In this document: positions 1-8,451 of the stretch, piece after piece
Position numbering within the stretch: position 1 is the first letter of the stretch
How the letters are laid out: each line of letters opens with the position of its first letter
Assembly (NCBI GenBank): GCA_944362615.1
Contig: CALVTM010000001.1
Coordinates: 62,001-126,000 of the forward strand
DNA length: 64,000 nucleotides
From: an uncultured Clostridia bacterium
Lineage (GTDB): Bacteria > Bacillota > Clostridia > Christensenellales > Pumilibacteraceae
Direction: 5' to 3'
Translations under genes and position numbers: made by a program
The notes under the pieces: model-generated
The model's database searches: none
Told to the model about the DNA's origin: nothing
The model's input: only the letters and a program-made list of their open reading frames with translations

Positions 1-2009
1 ATATTCCCAAGAAGGAGATCAAGAGCGCCGTTTATGCAGCGTATGAGGAAGACAAGAAGTTTAAGAACGACATACATAAAATGGGTGAGGAAGTTGTCGC
101 TATGCTCGACAAGGAAGGTAAAGACGGCATAGTACTTGCCGGCAGACCTTATCACCTCGATCCTGAAGTAAACCACGGCATACCCGAAATGATAAACGCT
201 TACGGATTTGCCGTACTTACGGAGGACAGCATAGCGCATCTGAGTAAAGCACCCCGCCCGCTCCGCGTACTTGATCAGTGGATGTACCATTCACGTTTGT
301 ATGCGGCGGCAAATTATGTGCGCGGAAAGGACAATCTCGAACTCGTTCAGCTGAACTCGTTCGGCTGCGGCTGCGATGCCGTTACCACAGACCAGGTTCA
401 GGAACTTATGCTCGCCGCGAATAAACTTTACACTGTACTTAAAATCGATGAGGTCAACAACCTCGGCGCGGCGCGCATACGTATACGTTCGCTTATGGCG
501 GTCATGGAGGAGCGCAGAGAACGCAACATTCATCACGAACAGCCAAAGGATCATATATGGTTCAAAGAGTTTACCAAGGAAATGAAAGAAGAGGGCTACA
601 CTATCATAGCTCCCAACCTGTCCCCTTTCCATATGCGCTTCTATAAACCGGGTCTTAAACCCCTCGGCTATAATGTGGAAGTCGTAAAAGATACAAAAAC
701 GGCTATTGACGTCGGACTTAAATATGTAAATAACGATGCATGTTATCCGACTATCATAACCGTAGGCGGTCTTATCGAAGAGCTGCTCTCCGGCAAACAT
801 GATCCGAATAAAACGGCTCTGATCATTACGCAGACCGGCGGTCCCTGCCGAGCATCCAACTATATCACGCTTATACGAAAAGCGCTTAAGGCTATCAATA
901 TGGAGCAGGTACCCGTCATATCTCTTAACTTTGTCGGGCTGGAAAAACACAAGGGCTTCCCTGTCGATCTCAAGCTGATGCTGCAGTTCATTTATTCAAC
1001 GCTTTACGCCGACCTGACCATGCGCCTGCTCTACCGCGTCCGCCCTTACGAAAAAGTAAAAGGCAGCGCAAACGAGCTTTACGAAAAGTGGGCGGGCATC
1101 ATTGCGGATGATCTTTCCAAGAACATTCACTCTACGTTTGCAAAGAACTGCAAACAAATGATCAAAGAGTTCGAGGAATTACCCGTGTATGACGTCGTAA
1201 AGCCGCGTGTGGGTATCGTCGGAGAAATACTCGTCAAGTATCATTTCGGCGCAAATAACCACGTTGTAGAGCTCATAGAGGCAGAAGGCGGCGAAGCCGT
1301 TTGCCCCGACATGCTGGACTTCTTTATGTTCGGCTTCTACAACTCCACAGTCAAGCACGACTATCTCGACGGCAAACTGACGCATAAAGTAGTAAACAGC
1401 TTCCTAATCGATCTCGTCGAACGTTTCCGTAAGCCTATGATCAAGGCGCTTGAGGGTACAAAGTTCGGTCATCCTACGAATATCCGTGTAATGGCACAAA
1501 AGGCAAGTAAAGTCGTTTCGCTTTGCAACCTTGCCGGAGAGGGCTGGTTCCTTACGGCTGAAATGCTTGACCTGTTCGATGAAGGCGTTAACAATATCAT
1601 ATGTATGCAGCCTTTTGCCTGCCTTCCCAACCACGTTACGGGCAAAGGCGTAATGAAAGCTCTTAAGGAGCTCAACCCGTCTGCGAATATAGTCGCCGTA
1701 GACTATGACCCGGGAGCAAGTGAAGTAAACCAGATCAACCGTATCAAACTTATGATGTCCGTTGCATTCCGCAATATGCGCGAAGCGGCTGAAAAGGAAA
1801 AAGGCACTGACCACGCAAAGATAATGCGCGAGGATATAGATGCTAATCTGGAAAAGCTTGAGGAGAGCAAGGCATCCGCTCCCGACTCCTGTTCCCCGTC
1901 GTCCTGCGACTCATGTTCGATCGCCGGTTCATGCACATACCGTACCGTCATTAACGAATCGGATGACGATGAAGATCAGATAGATTCATGCAACGGATGC
2001 GGAAGATAA
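1..2009 (+). CDS. 2-hydroxyacyl-CoA dehydratase/activase-related protein, C-terminal part (5' end outside window)
   Basis: The frame is open from base 3 through the first in-frame ATG at 81 to the TAA at 2007-2009, so this is the C-terminal ~670 residues of a longer protein. It resembles the large clostridial proteins (about 1,400 aa in relatives) that join a BadF/HgdC-type ATPase activator to a DUF2229/HgdB-like region; only the latter is visible. Landmarks are GRPYHLDPEVNHGIP, the Cys pair in FGCGCDAVTTDQ and PFACLPNHVTGKG. The tail is Cys-rich (SCSPSSCDSCSIAGSC, CNGCGR) after an acidic stretch and could bind metal or a cluster; that is inference. True dehydratases form (R)-2-hydroxyacyl-CoA-derived enoyl-CoA in amino acid fermentation, but the substrate of this fused subgroup is not established. 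Confidence 0.8.
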   Translation, partial: IPKKEIKSAVYAAYEEDKKFKNDIHKMGEEVVAMLDKEGKDGIVLAGRPYHLDPEVNHGIPEMINAYGFAVLTEDSIAHLSKAPRPLRVLDQWMYHSRLYAAANYVRGKDNLELVQLNSFGCGCDAVTTDQVQELMLAANKLYTVLKIDEVNNLGAARIRIRSLMAVMEERRERNIHHEQPKDHIWFKEFTKEMKEEGYTIIAPNLSPFHMRFYKPGLKPLGYNVEVVKDTKTAIDVGLKYVNNDACYPTIITVGGLIEELLSGKHDPNKTALIITQTGGPCRASNYITLIRKALKAINMEQVPVISLNFVGLEKHKGFPVDLKLMLQFIYSTLYADLTMRLLYRVRPYEKVKGSANELYEKWAGIIADDLSKNIHSTFAKNCKQMIKEFEELPVYDVVKPRVGIVGEILVKYHFGANNHVVELIEAEGGEAVCPDMLDFFMFGFYNSTVKHDYLDGKLTHKVVNSFLIDLVERFRKPMIKALEGTKFGHPTNIRVMAQKASKVVSLCNLAGEGWFLTAEMLDLFDEGVNNIICMQPFACLPNHVTGKGVMKALKELNPSANIVAVDYDPGASEVNQINRIKLMMSVAFRNMREAAEKEKGTDHAKIMREDIDANLEKLEESKASAPDSCSPSSCDSCSIAGSCTYRTVINESDDDEDQIDSCNGCGR

Positions 2010-2047
2010 CAAGTAATATACGATCGGTAAAAAGTAAGTATAAAATG

Positions 2048-2079
2048 AAAAATCACGCGAAACTTCGCGTGATTTTTTT
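2048..2079. terminator. Bidirectional intrinsic terminator
   Basis: Ten-base-pair stem (2051-2060 with 2065-2074, loop AACT) with A-rich sequence before and a T7 run after it. It ends the plus-strand gene at 2009 and can also stop the minus-strand gene at 2187. Confidence 0.85.
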
Positions 2080-2186
2080 GCCTTACGATATATCCGGTTA
2101 ACTCAGCGTACATAAACGGGCGAACGATCGTCAGGCCAAGAATATCAGTTGATTTCTTGATTTACGCACTGGCGCCCCGTTATCGT

Positions 2187-2891
2187 TTATGCGTCACATA
2201 TCTCCACAAGTTTATTGCCTATAAGATCACAACTGGTCAGATAATAAGGTATATCATTAAGTATCAGTTTTTTTCGCATTCTGCCTACGTTGCCATGCAA
2301 ATGCCCGTAAACAACTGCGTCCGGAGAATATTCGGCTATTGCTTCCGTATATACGGTAGGTCGAAATGTACTGTTGAACGGCGGATAATGTACCATGACG
2401 ATAAGTTTATCGCCCGCCTCGCGCATGCCTGCGGCGCGGTCAAGCGACATACGCAAGCGAAGTAATTCCCTGTCGTATATCGTCTTATCCGCCGGAAGCT
2501 GCTCCCTTCCCGGCTCCGGCGTAGTCCAGAGTCTTGTGCCGCATATCACACAATTATCAAGCCTGACGGCATCGTTCTGGACCGCATACATACCATCCGG
2601 AAGCATCGCGCGCACCGCGCTTATCGATTTCCACCAATAATCGTGATTACCGCGTATTATGACTTTTCTGCCCTTCATCCCGCCTATGTATGCTATGTCA
2701 GCAACGGCATCCTCAAGGAACATCGCCCATGACAGATCTCCGGATATGAGAACTATGTCTTCATCGGTGACCTTGTCGTTCCAATCGCGTTCTATCGTTT
2801 CAAGATATCCGTCCCAAACCGGTCCGAAGATATTCATAGGCTTAGGGTTGTTTATCGACAGATGAAAATCGCTTATCGCATATACCTTCAT
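2187..2891 (-). CDS. Calcineurin-like metallophosphoesterase
   Basis: 234-aa soluble metallophosphoesterase. The dinuclear-metal motifs appear in order: DFHLS (D-x-H) near residue 8, GDLSW, GNHDYWW, HYPPF and GHLHG. The substrate cannot be told from sequence; relatives hydrolyse phosphodiesters or phosphoproteins. The gene is monocistronic, with a promoter whose -10 box ends 6 nt before the ATG and no Shine-Dalgarno, so the mRNA is probably leaderless. The start is fixed by MKVYAISDFHLS, which puts the first metal motif at the usual distance from the N-terminus. Confidence 0.85.
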   Translation of the reverse strand: MKVYAISDFHLSINNPKPMNIFGPVWDGYLETIERDWNDKVTDEDIVLISGDLSWAMFLEDAVADIAYIGGMKGRKVIIRGNHDYWWKSISAVRAMLPDGMYAVQNDAVRLDNCVICGTRLWTTPEPGREQLPADKTIYDRELLRLRMSLDRAAGMREAGDKLIVMVHYPPFNSTFRPTVYTEAIAEYSPDAVVYGHLHGNVGRMRKKLILNDIPYYLTSCDLIGNKLVEICDA

Positions 2892-2897
2892 GTGTTC

Positions 2898-2926
2898 ATT
2901 ATAACAAAATATAATGCAAAAAGCAA
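2898..2926 (-). promoter_or_regulatory. Sigma-A promoter of the metallophosphoesterase gene (leaderless type)
   Basis: On the minus strand: -35 TTGCTT (2926-2921), 17-bp spacer, -10 TATAAT (2903-2898), then GAACAC and ATG at 2891. Transcription should begin at or next to the A of the start codon. Confidence 0.75.
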
Positions 2927-2967
2927 GTCAAATACCCGATGCTTATCAAACGGCGTTTATGACGTTA

Positions 2968-3504
2968 TTACTGCAATTCACGACAGACGGCATTCTCTGT
3001 CTCGTCGGCATCCGGCAGACTTATATCCCCGGATGAACAGATCACAACATCGCAAGGTACAAGGATGATCAGCTTGAGCCGCCTGCAAGCCGTCACACTC
3101 ACGCCCGTCGGCGTTATACTTCCTATCACGGACGCGAACTCGACGGATGCTGAAAGTTCGTATTTACCATCCGGCAATGTGATCAGTATATCAGCCGAAT
3201 CAGTCATGCGCACAGTCGCATATCCCGTATTCCCAAATGCGTCTTTAAAAGTAACGATTACATTATATTCAAACGTAATGCTTACACGGGATTTTCCTCC
3301 ATCAGTCGACGGCGTGATGTTTACTGACGTGATCTCAGCGTTTCCCGTTCCGCGTGCCGAAACATATGTAAGCGGTTCCGTATAACATGTACGGCAAAAA
3401 CATAACTGGTCCGACGAAAACGATCCGCGCGTCAACAACGACGCACCGTTATATATCCGCTGTATCCGCACTGCTATTTTACCTTGATTATTGCTGCATG
3501 GCAT
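2968..3504 (-). CDS. Conserved-looking protein of unknown function, Cys-containing beta-rich, 178 aa
   Basis: I do not recognise this protein. The start is ATG 3504 (MPCSNNQGK), because GGAGG lies 7 nt upstream; an earlier in-frame start would overlap ysxC. It has no signal peptide or membrane segment. Residues 30-45 carry a Cys cluster (CFCRTCYT). The rest alternates beta-type stretches (RVSITFEYNVIVTF, ILITLPDGKYEL) and ends in SVTACRRLKLIILVPCDVVIC. That ending faintly recalls SPOCS/DUF3794-type spore-coat domains, but the match is too weak for a name. It follows ysxC after a hairpin that carries its ribosome binding site. Confidence 0.6.
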   Translation of the reverse strand: MPCSNNQGKIAVRIQRIYNGASLLTRGSFSSDQLCFCRTCYTEPLTYVSARGTGNAEITSVNITPSTDGGKSRVSITFEYNVIVTFKDAFGNTGYATVRMTDSADILITLPDGKYELSASVEFASVIGSITPTGVSVTACRRLKLIILVPCDVVICSSGDISLPDADETENAVCRELQ

Positions 3505-3505
3505 G

Positions 3506-3545
3506 AAAAAACCTCCGAATACTTTTATTACATAGTATTCGAAGG
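3506..3545 (-). promoter_or_regulatory. Terminator-like hairpin that sequesters a Shine-Dalgarno
   Basis: In minus-strand RNA, ACCUUCGAAUACU (3545-3533) pairs with AGUAUUCGGAGGU (3523-3511), 13 bp with one U-G, followed by U5, C and AUG. The 3' arm contains the GGAGG used by the 178-aa gene. The element looks at once like the ysxC terminator and a cover over the next gene's ribosome binding site. Confidence 0.75.
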
Positions 3546-3557
3546 TTTGTCGTTCTG

Positions 3558-4160
3558 TCACTGTAACGGATCTTCACTCACGGAAAGTACGGAATTTATC
3601 CTGTTCCATACGGCATCTCTGCCTTGCCCGCTGCTCGCAGACGTCACAATTATATCGTCCACTCCTATCTTCAGTGCGGATGCAATCATGGATTTCGCCC
3701 GTGCACACGCCGCGCGTGACAGCTTATCTGCTTTTGTCGCAATGACCGTAAACGGCTTTCCGCTGTCGTAAAGATATGATATCATACGTTTGTCAAGCTC
3801 GCTCGGCTCATGCCGTATATCCACAAGCGCTAGCGTATGTACAAGTCTTGAAGTATGGCTGAAATATCCGTCTGTAAGCATGCTCCACTTACGGATCTCA
3901 CTCTTGGACGCTTTTGCATAACCGTACCCGGGTAAATCGACAAGTATGAACTCGCCGAACGAAAACAGATTGAGCAGCCTTGTTCTTCCGGGCGTCGACG
4001 ATGTCTTTGCAAGATTCTTACGCTCGGCTATCATATTTATGAATGAAGATTTCCCTACGTTTGATCTGCCCGCAACCGCTATCTCCGGTTTTCCGAGCCG
4101 CTCGCTTTCATTGTCATATACGCCGAGATCGGCTATCGATTTTATAAATTCAGCATTCAT
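3558..4160 (-). CDS. ysxC: Ribosome biogenesis GTPase YsxC/EngB
   Basis: 200-aa TrmE-Era-EngA-EngB-Septin family GTPase for late 50S subunit assembly. Visible motifs: G1 GRSNVGKSS (about residues 33-41), the switch I/G2 region KTSSTPGRTR, G3 DLPGYG, G4 TKADK and G5-like TSASSGQG. Length is normal for the family. The ATG lies one base past the lon TGA, so lon and ysxC are translated from one message, an arrangement common in Firmicutes. Confidence 0.95.
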   Translation of the reverse strand: MNAEFIKSIADLGVYDNESERLGKPEIAVAGRSNVGKSSFINMIAERKNLAKTSSTPGRTRLLNLFSFGEFILVDLPGYGYAKASKSEIRKWSMLTDGYFSHTSRLVHTLALVDIRHEPSELDKRMISYLYDSGKPFTVIATKADKLSRAACARAKSMIASALKIGVDDIIVTSASSGQGRDAVWNRINSVLSVSEDPLQ

Positions 4161-4161
4161 A

Positions 4162-6483
4162 TCATATCAGAGCAGCTGAGAACACTTCATGTATATCCGT
4201 TACCGGTATTATACGCATATTGTCCTTCACTTCCGCAGGTATTTCATCCAAATCCTTTAAGTTAGCTTTAGGTATGATAAGACGGCGTTTGCCCAGCCTG
4301 AGTGCGGCAAGCGATTTCTCCTTAAGACCGCCTATCGCAAGCACCTTTCCTCTTAACGTTATCTCGCCCGTCATTGCAACGTCATGCGCGACCTTTTTAC
4401 CAGACATAGCACTCGCAATGGCTGTCGCCATTGTAACGCCCGCGCTCGGTCCGTCCTTCGGCACTGCGCCTTCCGGAACATGCACGTGTATGTCACACTC
4501 CGTGAATACCGAATGATCTATGCCGAGCTCATCCGCCTGCTCACGCACAAGCGTAAGCGCCGTCTGCGCGGATTCCTTCATTACGTCGCCGAGATTACCG
4601 GTAAGCCGCACTTCGCCTTTTCCGCCCGCAAGTACAGCCGCTTCAACGTCCAGCGATGTTCCGCCCGTACTCGTCCATGCAAGTCCGGTGACTACACCTA
4701 CCTCATCGGAGGCAACGGCTTCATCATCCGGATATTTGATCTTTCCGAGATAATCCTCAATATTCTTTTCAGTAATTCTGAACGAACGGTGTGCCGGGTT
4801 TTCCAGCAATTTAACTGCTATCTTACGCAGCACCGCACCTATTTCACGCTGCAAGTTACGCACTCCGCTTTCACGCGTATAGTGATTGATTATTGCAAGC
4901 AACGCTTCATCCGTAAACTTTACTTTGCTCTCAGGCACTCCGTTTGCGTCGCACTCACGCGGCACAAGATAGCGCTTTGCTATCTGCAGCTTTTCATTGA
5001 ACGTATATCCGCTCAGTTCAATGATCTCCATTCTGTCCAGCAGCGGCGGATCTATGGTTTCAACCGTATTCGCAGTCGTCACGAACATTACCTTTGAGAG
5101 ATCGTACGGCATATCAAGGAAATGATCTTTGAATCTGTCGTTCTGATTTGCGTCAAGCACCTCAAGCAATGCACTCGACGGATCTCCGCGGAAATCGGAT
5201 GACATCTTATCTATTTCATCCAAAAGGAATACGGGATCACATACTCCGGCATCCTCCATTCCGGAAATTATTCTGCCCGGCATAGAACCTATATAAGTGC
5301 GACGGTGTCCGCGTATTTCCGCCTCATCGCGCACTCCGCCGAGCGATACGGACACGAACTTACGTTTTGCCGCGCGTGCTATCGAACGAACTATGCTCGT
5401 CTTACCTACGCCCGGAGGCCCGACAAAACAGAGTATCGGCGCTTTCATGTCCTTTTTAAGCGCACTTACGGCAAGATATTCCACAATACGCTCTTTGATC
5501 TTTTCGAGTCCGTAGTGATCAGCTTCAAGCACATCCCTTGCATAGTTTATATCCGTTTCCTGTGCGTCGCCTTCATTCCAGGGTAACGCAAGAATGGTCT
5601 CGATATATCCGCGGGATACAGCGCTTTCAGGCGACATCGGGGACATGCGGCTCATCTTGCTTACCTCTTTCAGAGCTTTTTCTTTTGCATATTCAGGCAT
5701 ATTTTTTGCCTCTATGCGTTCGCGAAGTTCGTCCGGTTCATTGCCGTCATCGCCAAGCTCGGTATGCAGGACTTTTATCTGCTCGCGAAGATAGTACTCG
5801 CGGTGACTTTTATCCATGCTGTTTCTGACTTTATTCTCTATATCTTTCTGAAGAGACGCTATGCTGCAGTAGCGTTCGATATGAGCATAGATATCCTCAA
5901 GCTGCGAATATTTAGAATGCATGGAAAGAAGCTGCTGACGCTCATCATTATCGTTATAATATGCCGACGCCATCTCGCCTATGAATTCATCCATATCATC
6001 CATGGACGGCTCTGTATCAAAAAGTTTGGGAGACAACTGCATCGAACGGAGCAATGCGGTTCTGAGTACGTTACGCATCGCTATCATCAGCACCTCGTCT
6101 TCCTGCTTTTCCTCAAACTCCGTAAGCGTGACGCGCGTCAATGGTGAAGCCGATACGAATTCCTTTATCTCCATGCGGCGCACACCCGAAGCAATTATGC
6201 TCAATCCGCCCTTGGAGTTGCGGATCAGCTGCTTTACGCGGGACAACGTGCCTACTTTAGACACGGATTCCGGCGTGACTTCACCGGAAGGAACATATGT
6301 GAAAAAGACCTCGCTGCTTGTCTCGACTGCTTTCATCAGCGCGTTGACGGAGGTCGTTTTACCAACGTTGAATGATGATAAATGACCGGGAAATACTACA
6401 GCATTTTCCACACCCACAAGTATATATGCGGGTTCCGGTTCAGGCATGATCGTTTCATTGTTTTCACTTATATTTTCATTCAT
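4162..6483 (-). CDS. lon: ATP-dependent protease La (Lon)
   Basis: 773-aa LonA protease that degrades misfolded and regulatory proteins in the cytoplasm. The N-terminal substrate-binding domain is followed by a coiled region, an AAA+ module (Walker A GPPGVGKTS, Walker B VFLLDEIDK) and a C-terminal protease domain. Its Ser-Lys dyad is Ser680 in DGPSAGVTM and Lys723 in GGLKEKS. I chose ATG 6483; a TTG six codons upstream is possible but falls on the promoter -10 box. No Shine-Dalgarno precedes ATG 6483. Lon sits downstream of tig-clpP-clpX behind a strong terminator and has its own promoter, so the proteostasis genes cluster but are transcribed separately. Confidence 0.95.
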   Translation of the reverse strand: MNENISENNETIMPEPEPAYILVGVENAVVFPGHLSSFNVGKTTSVNALMKAVETSSEVFFTYVPSGEVTPESVSKVGTLSRVKQLIRNSKGGLSIIASGVRRMEIKEFVSASPLTRVTLTEFEEKQEDEVLMIAMRNVLRTALLRSMQLSPKLFDTEPSMDDMDEFIGEMASAYYNDNDERQQLLSMHSKYSQLEDIYAHIERYCSIASLQKDIENKVRNSMDKSHREYYLREQIKVLHTELGDDGNEPDELRERIEAKNMPEYAKEKALKEVSKMSRMSPMSPESAVSRGYIETILALPWNEGDAQETDINYARDVLEADHYGLEKIKERIVEYLAVSALKKDMKAPILCFVGPPGVGKTSIVRSIARAAKRKFVSVSLGGVRDEAEIRGHRRTYIGSMPGRIISGMEDAGVCDPVFLLDEIDKMSSDFRGDPSSALLEVLDANQNDRFKDHFLDMPYDLSKVMFVTTANTVETIDPPLLDRMEIIELSGYTFNEKLQIAKRYLVPRECDANGVPESKVKFTDEALLAIINHYTRESGVRNLQREIGAVLRKIAVKLLENPAHRSFRITEKNIEDYLGKIKYPDDEAVASDEVGVVTGLAWTSTGGTSLDVEAAVLAGGKGEVRLTGNLGDVMKESAQTALTLVREQADELGIDHSVFTECDIHVHVPEGAVPKDGPSAGVTMATAIASAMSGKKVAHDVAMTGEITLRGKVLAIGGLKEKSLAALRLGKRRLIIPKANLKDLDEIPAEVKDNMRIIPVTDIHEVFSAALI

Positions 6484-6489
6484 AGCGGT

Positions 6490-6518
6490 ATTATAACACA
6501 ACGATATTAAAATTGCAA
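6490..6518 (-). promoter_or_regulatory. Sigma-A promoter of lon (leaderless type)
   Basis: -35 TTGCAA (6518-6513), 17-bp spacer, perfect -10 TATAAT (6495-6490), then ACCGCT and ATG 6483. The predicted +1 coincides with the start codon. No CIRCE or CtsR-like operator is evident. Confidence 0.8.
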
Positions 6519-6520
6519 TA

Positions 6521-6553
6521 AAAAAAGGAACGCGAGCGACAGGCTCGCGTTCC
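6521..6553 (-). terminator. Intrinsic terminator of the tig-clpP-clpX operon
   Basis: Perfect 11-bp GC-rich stem (6527-6537 with 6543-6553) with a 5-nt loop; on the minus strand it is followed by a T6-T7 run. It abuts the -35 box of the lon promoter. Confidence 0.92.
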
Positions 6554-6567
6554 CAATTTCTTTCAGT

Positions 6568-7830
6568 TTACGCCGCTTTATTGCGGGATATTACAGGATC
6601 TGCCTTATTTTTTATAACATCAGCAGTAATCGTCACCTGATCTATATCTTTCTGATCGGGTGCGGCATACATAAGATCCATCATTGCGTTTTCTATTATT
6701 GTACGCAACCCGCGCGCACCGGTATCCAGCTCGATCGCCTTATCTGCAATCGCCTCGACGGCTTCTTTTTCAAATACAAGCTTTATACCGTCCATTTCAA
6801 ACAGCTTTTCATACTGCTTTATAAGCGCGTCTTTAGGTTCGGTCAGTATGGAAACGAGCGCGTTACGGTCAAGCGCATTAAGACTTACCGTGACCGGTAC
6901 TCTTCCCACAAACTCGGGTATCAGACCGTACTTGATCAGATCCTGAGGCTGCACTTCATGGAATGCTTCACTAACGCTTACTTCATGCTTGGATTTGACC
7001 GTTCCGCCGAATCCCATTGAGCTGCCTTCCTTACGCTGCTCTATGATCTTTTCAAGACCTACGAATGCACCGCCGAATATAAACAGAATGTTCGTCGTGT
7101 CTATCTGCAGGCATTCCTGCTGCGGGTGCTTTCTTCCACCCTGCGGAGGCACGTTCGCAACAGTACTCTCAATGATCTTAAGCAGCGCCTGCTGCACACC
7201 CTCTCCCGATACGTCACGAGTGATCGAGGTATTCTCGCTCTTTCTGGATATCTTATCTATCTCATCGATATACACGATACCTATTTCAGCTTTGGGTATG
7301 TCAAAGTCGGCATTCTGTATAAGCTTAAGCAATATGTTCTCAACGTCCTCGCCCACATATCCGGCTTCCGTCAGCGTTGTAGCATCAGCGACTGCAAACG
7401 GCACGTTAAGTATGCGGGAAAGCGTCTGTGCAAGCAAAGTTTTTCCGCAACCGGTCGGACCAAGCATAAGGATGTTGCTTTTCTTAAGCTCTATATCCTC
7501 TTTTGTCTTATCGTCACCGTGCGTAGAATTATAGTTGATACGCTTATAATGATTGTACACGGCGACAGAAAGCGCTTTCTTCGCTTCATCCTGACCGACT
7601 ATATATTCGTCCAGCTTGTTCTTTATCTCGACGGGCGTGGGAAGAACGGGCAGCACCGGCTTACCGGTTTTATCCGACTTATCTTCCGTTTCGTTGTACA
7701 GCAGATCAGAGCATATTTCCACACAACCGTCGCATATGCAAACACCGCTGGGCGCACTTATCAGTCTGCCCACTTCGTCTTCACTGCGACCGCAGAATTC
7801 GCAATGTCTGTTTTTATCGAAAATATCCAC
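6568..7830 (-). CDS. clpX: ClpX, ATPase and specificity subunit of ClpXP
   Basis: 420-aa AAA+ unfoldase that feeds substrates to ClpP. The N-terminal C4 zinc-binding domain ([12 protein letters not shown]...[10 protein letters not shown]) comes first, then Walker A GPTGCGKT (around residue 125), Walker [10 protein letters not shown] and the RGLR sensor-2 region. The IGF-type loop for ClpP docking is recognisable as SSMGFGGTV, a divergent version. It lies 7 bp downstream of clpP and ends at a strong terminator. Confidence 0.97.
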   Translation of the reverse strand: MDIFDKNRHCEFCGRSEDEVGRLISAPSGVCICDGCVEICSDLLYNETEDKSDKTGKPVLPVLPTPVEIKNKLDEYIVGQDEAKKALSVAVYNHYKRINYNSTHGDDKTKEDIELKKSNILMLGPTGCGKTLLAQTLSRILNVPFAVADATTLTEAGYVGEDVENILLKLIQNADFDIPKAEIGIVYIDEIDKISRKSENTSITRDVSGEGVQQALLKIIESTVANVPPQGGRKHPQQECLQIDTTNILFIFGGAFVGLEKIIEQRKEGSSMGFGGTVKSKHEVSVSEAFHEVQPQDLIKYGLIPEFVGRVPVTVSLNALDRNALVSILTEPKDALIKQYEKLFEMDGIKLVFEKEAVEAIADKAIELDTGARGLRTIIENAMMDLMYAAPDQKDIDQVTITADVIKNKADPVISRNKAA

Positions 7831-7837
7831 CTGTCTC

Positions 7838-8431
7838 TCAGCCTCTCTTTTCGTATATCTTGTCGATCAGACCGTACTCGAGAGCTTCCTGCGCGCTCAT
7901 ATAGTAATCGCGCTCTACATCGTTAGCAACCTGCTCGAATGGCTTTCCGGTATTCTCGGCAAGTATGGACGTCATCTTTTTCTTGATCTTATTGATATGC
8001 TCAGCCTGAATGACTATATCCGTTGCCTGACCCTGCGCTCCACCAAGCGGCTGATGTATCATGATCTCGCTGTTCGGAAGACTTATGCGTTTTCCTTTCG
8101 CACCTGCAGCAAGCAGGAATGCGCCCATACTTGCCGCCATACCTACGCATATCGTAGATACATCGGGACGAATGAAGTTCATCGTGTCATAAATACCCAT
8201 ACCTGCAGATACAGAACCGCCAGGCGAGTTTATATAAAGACTGATGTCTTTATCCGGATCCTTCGCTTCAAGGTATATCAACTGCGCTATCACTATATTT
8301 GCACTGACGTCATTAACCTCTCCGTTAAGGAACACTATTCGATCTTCGAGCATGCGCGAATAAAGATCATAAGATCTTTCACCGCGGTTGGTCTGCTCTA
8401 CGACCATGGGTACTAATTCGTTTCTTATCAT
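7838..8431 (-). CDS. clpP: ClpP, proteolytic subunit of Clp protease
   Basis: 197-aa serine peptidase that forms the tetradecameric chamber of ClpXP and ClpCP. The catalytic Ser is in [11 protein letters not shown] and the His in [10 protein letters not shown]; the Asp lies in the [11 protein letters not shown] region. The N-terminal [21 protein letters not shown] is typical, with only a short propeptide. It sits between tig and clpX in one operon. Confidence 0.97.
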   Translation of the reverse strand: MIRNELVPMVVEQTNRGERSYDLYSRMLEDRIVFLNGEVNDVSANIVIAQLIYLEAKDPDKDISLYINSPGGSVSAGMGIYDTMNFIRPDVSTICVGMAASMGAFLLAAGAKGKRISLPNSEIMIHQPLGGAQGQATDIVIQAEHINKIKKKMTSILAENTGKPFEQVANDVERDYYMSAQEALEYGLIDKIYEKRG

Positions 8432-8451
8432 TTACTTACCTCTTGTCGTTA

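Noticed and set aside
6484-6501. TTG start six codons upstream for lon
   Set aside because: It lies on the -10 box of the only visible promoter and has no Shine-Dalgarno.
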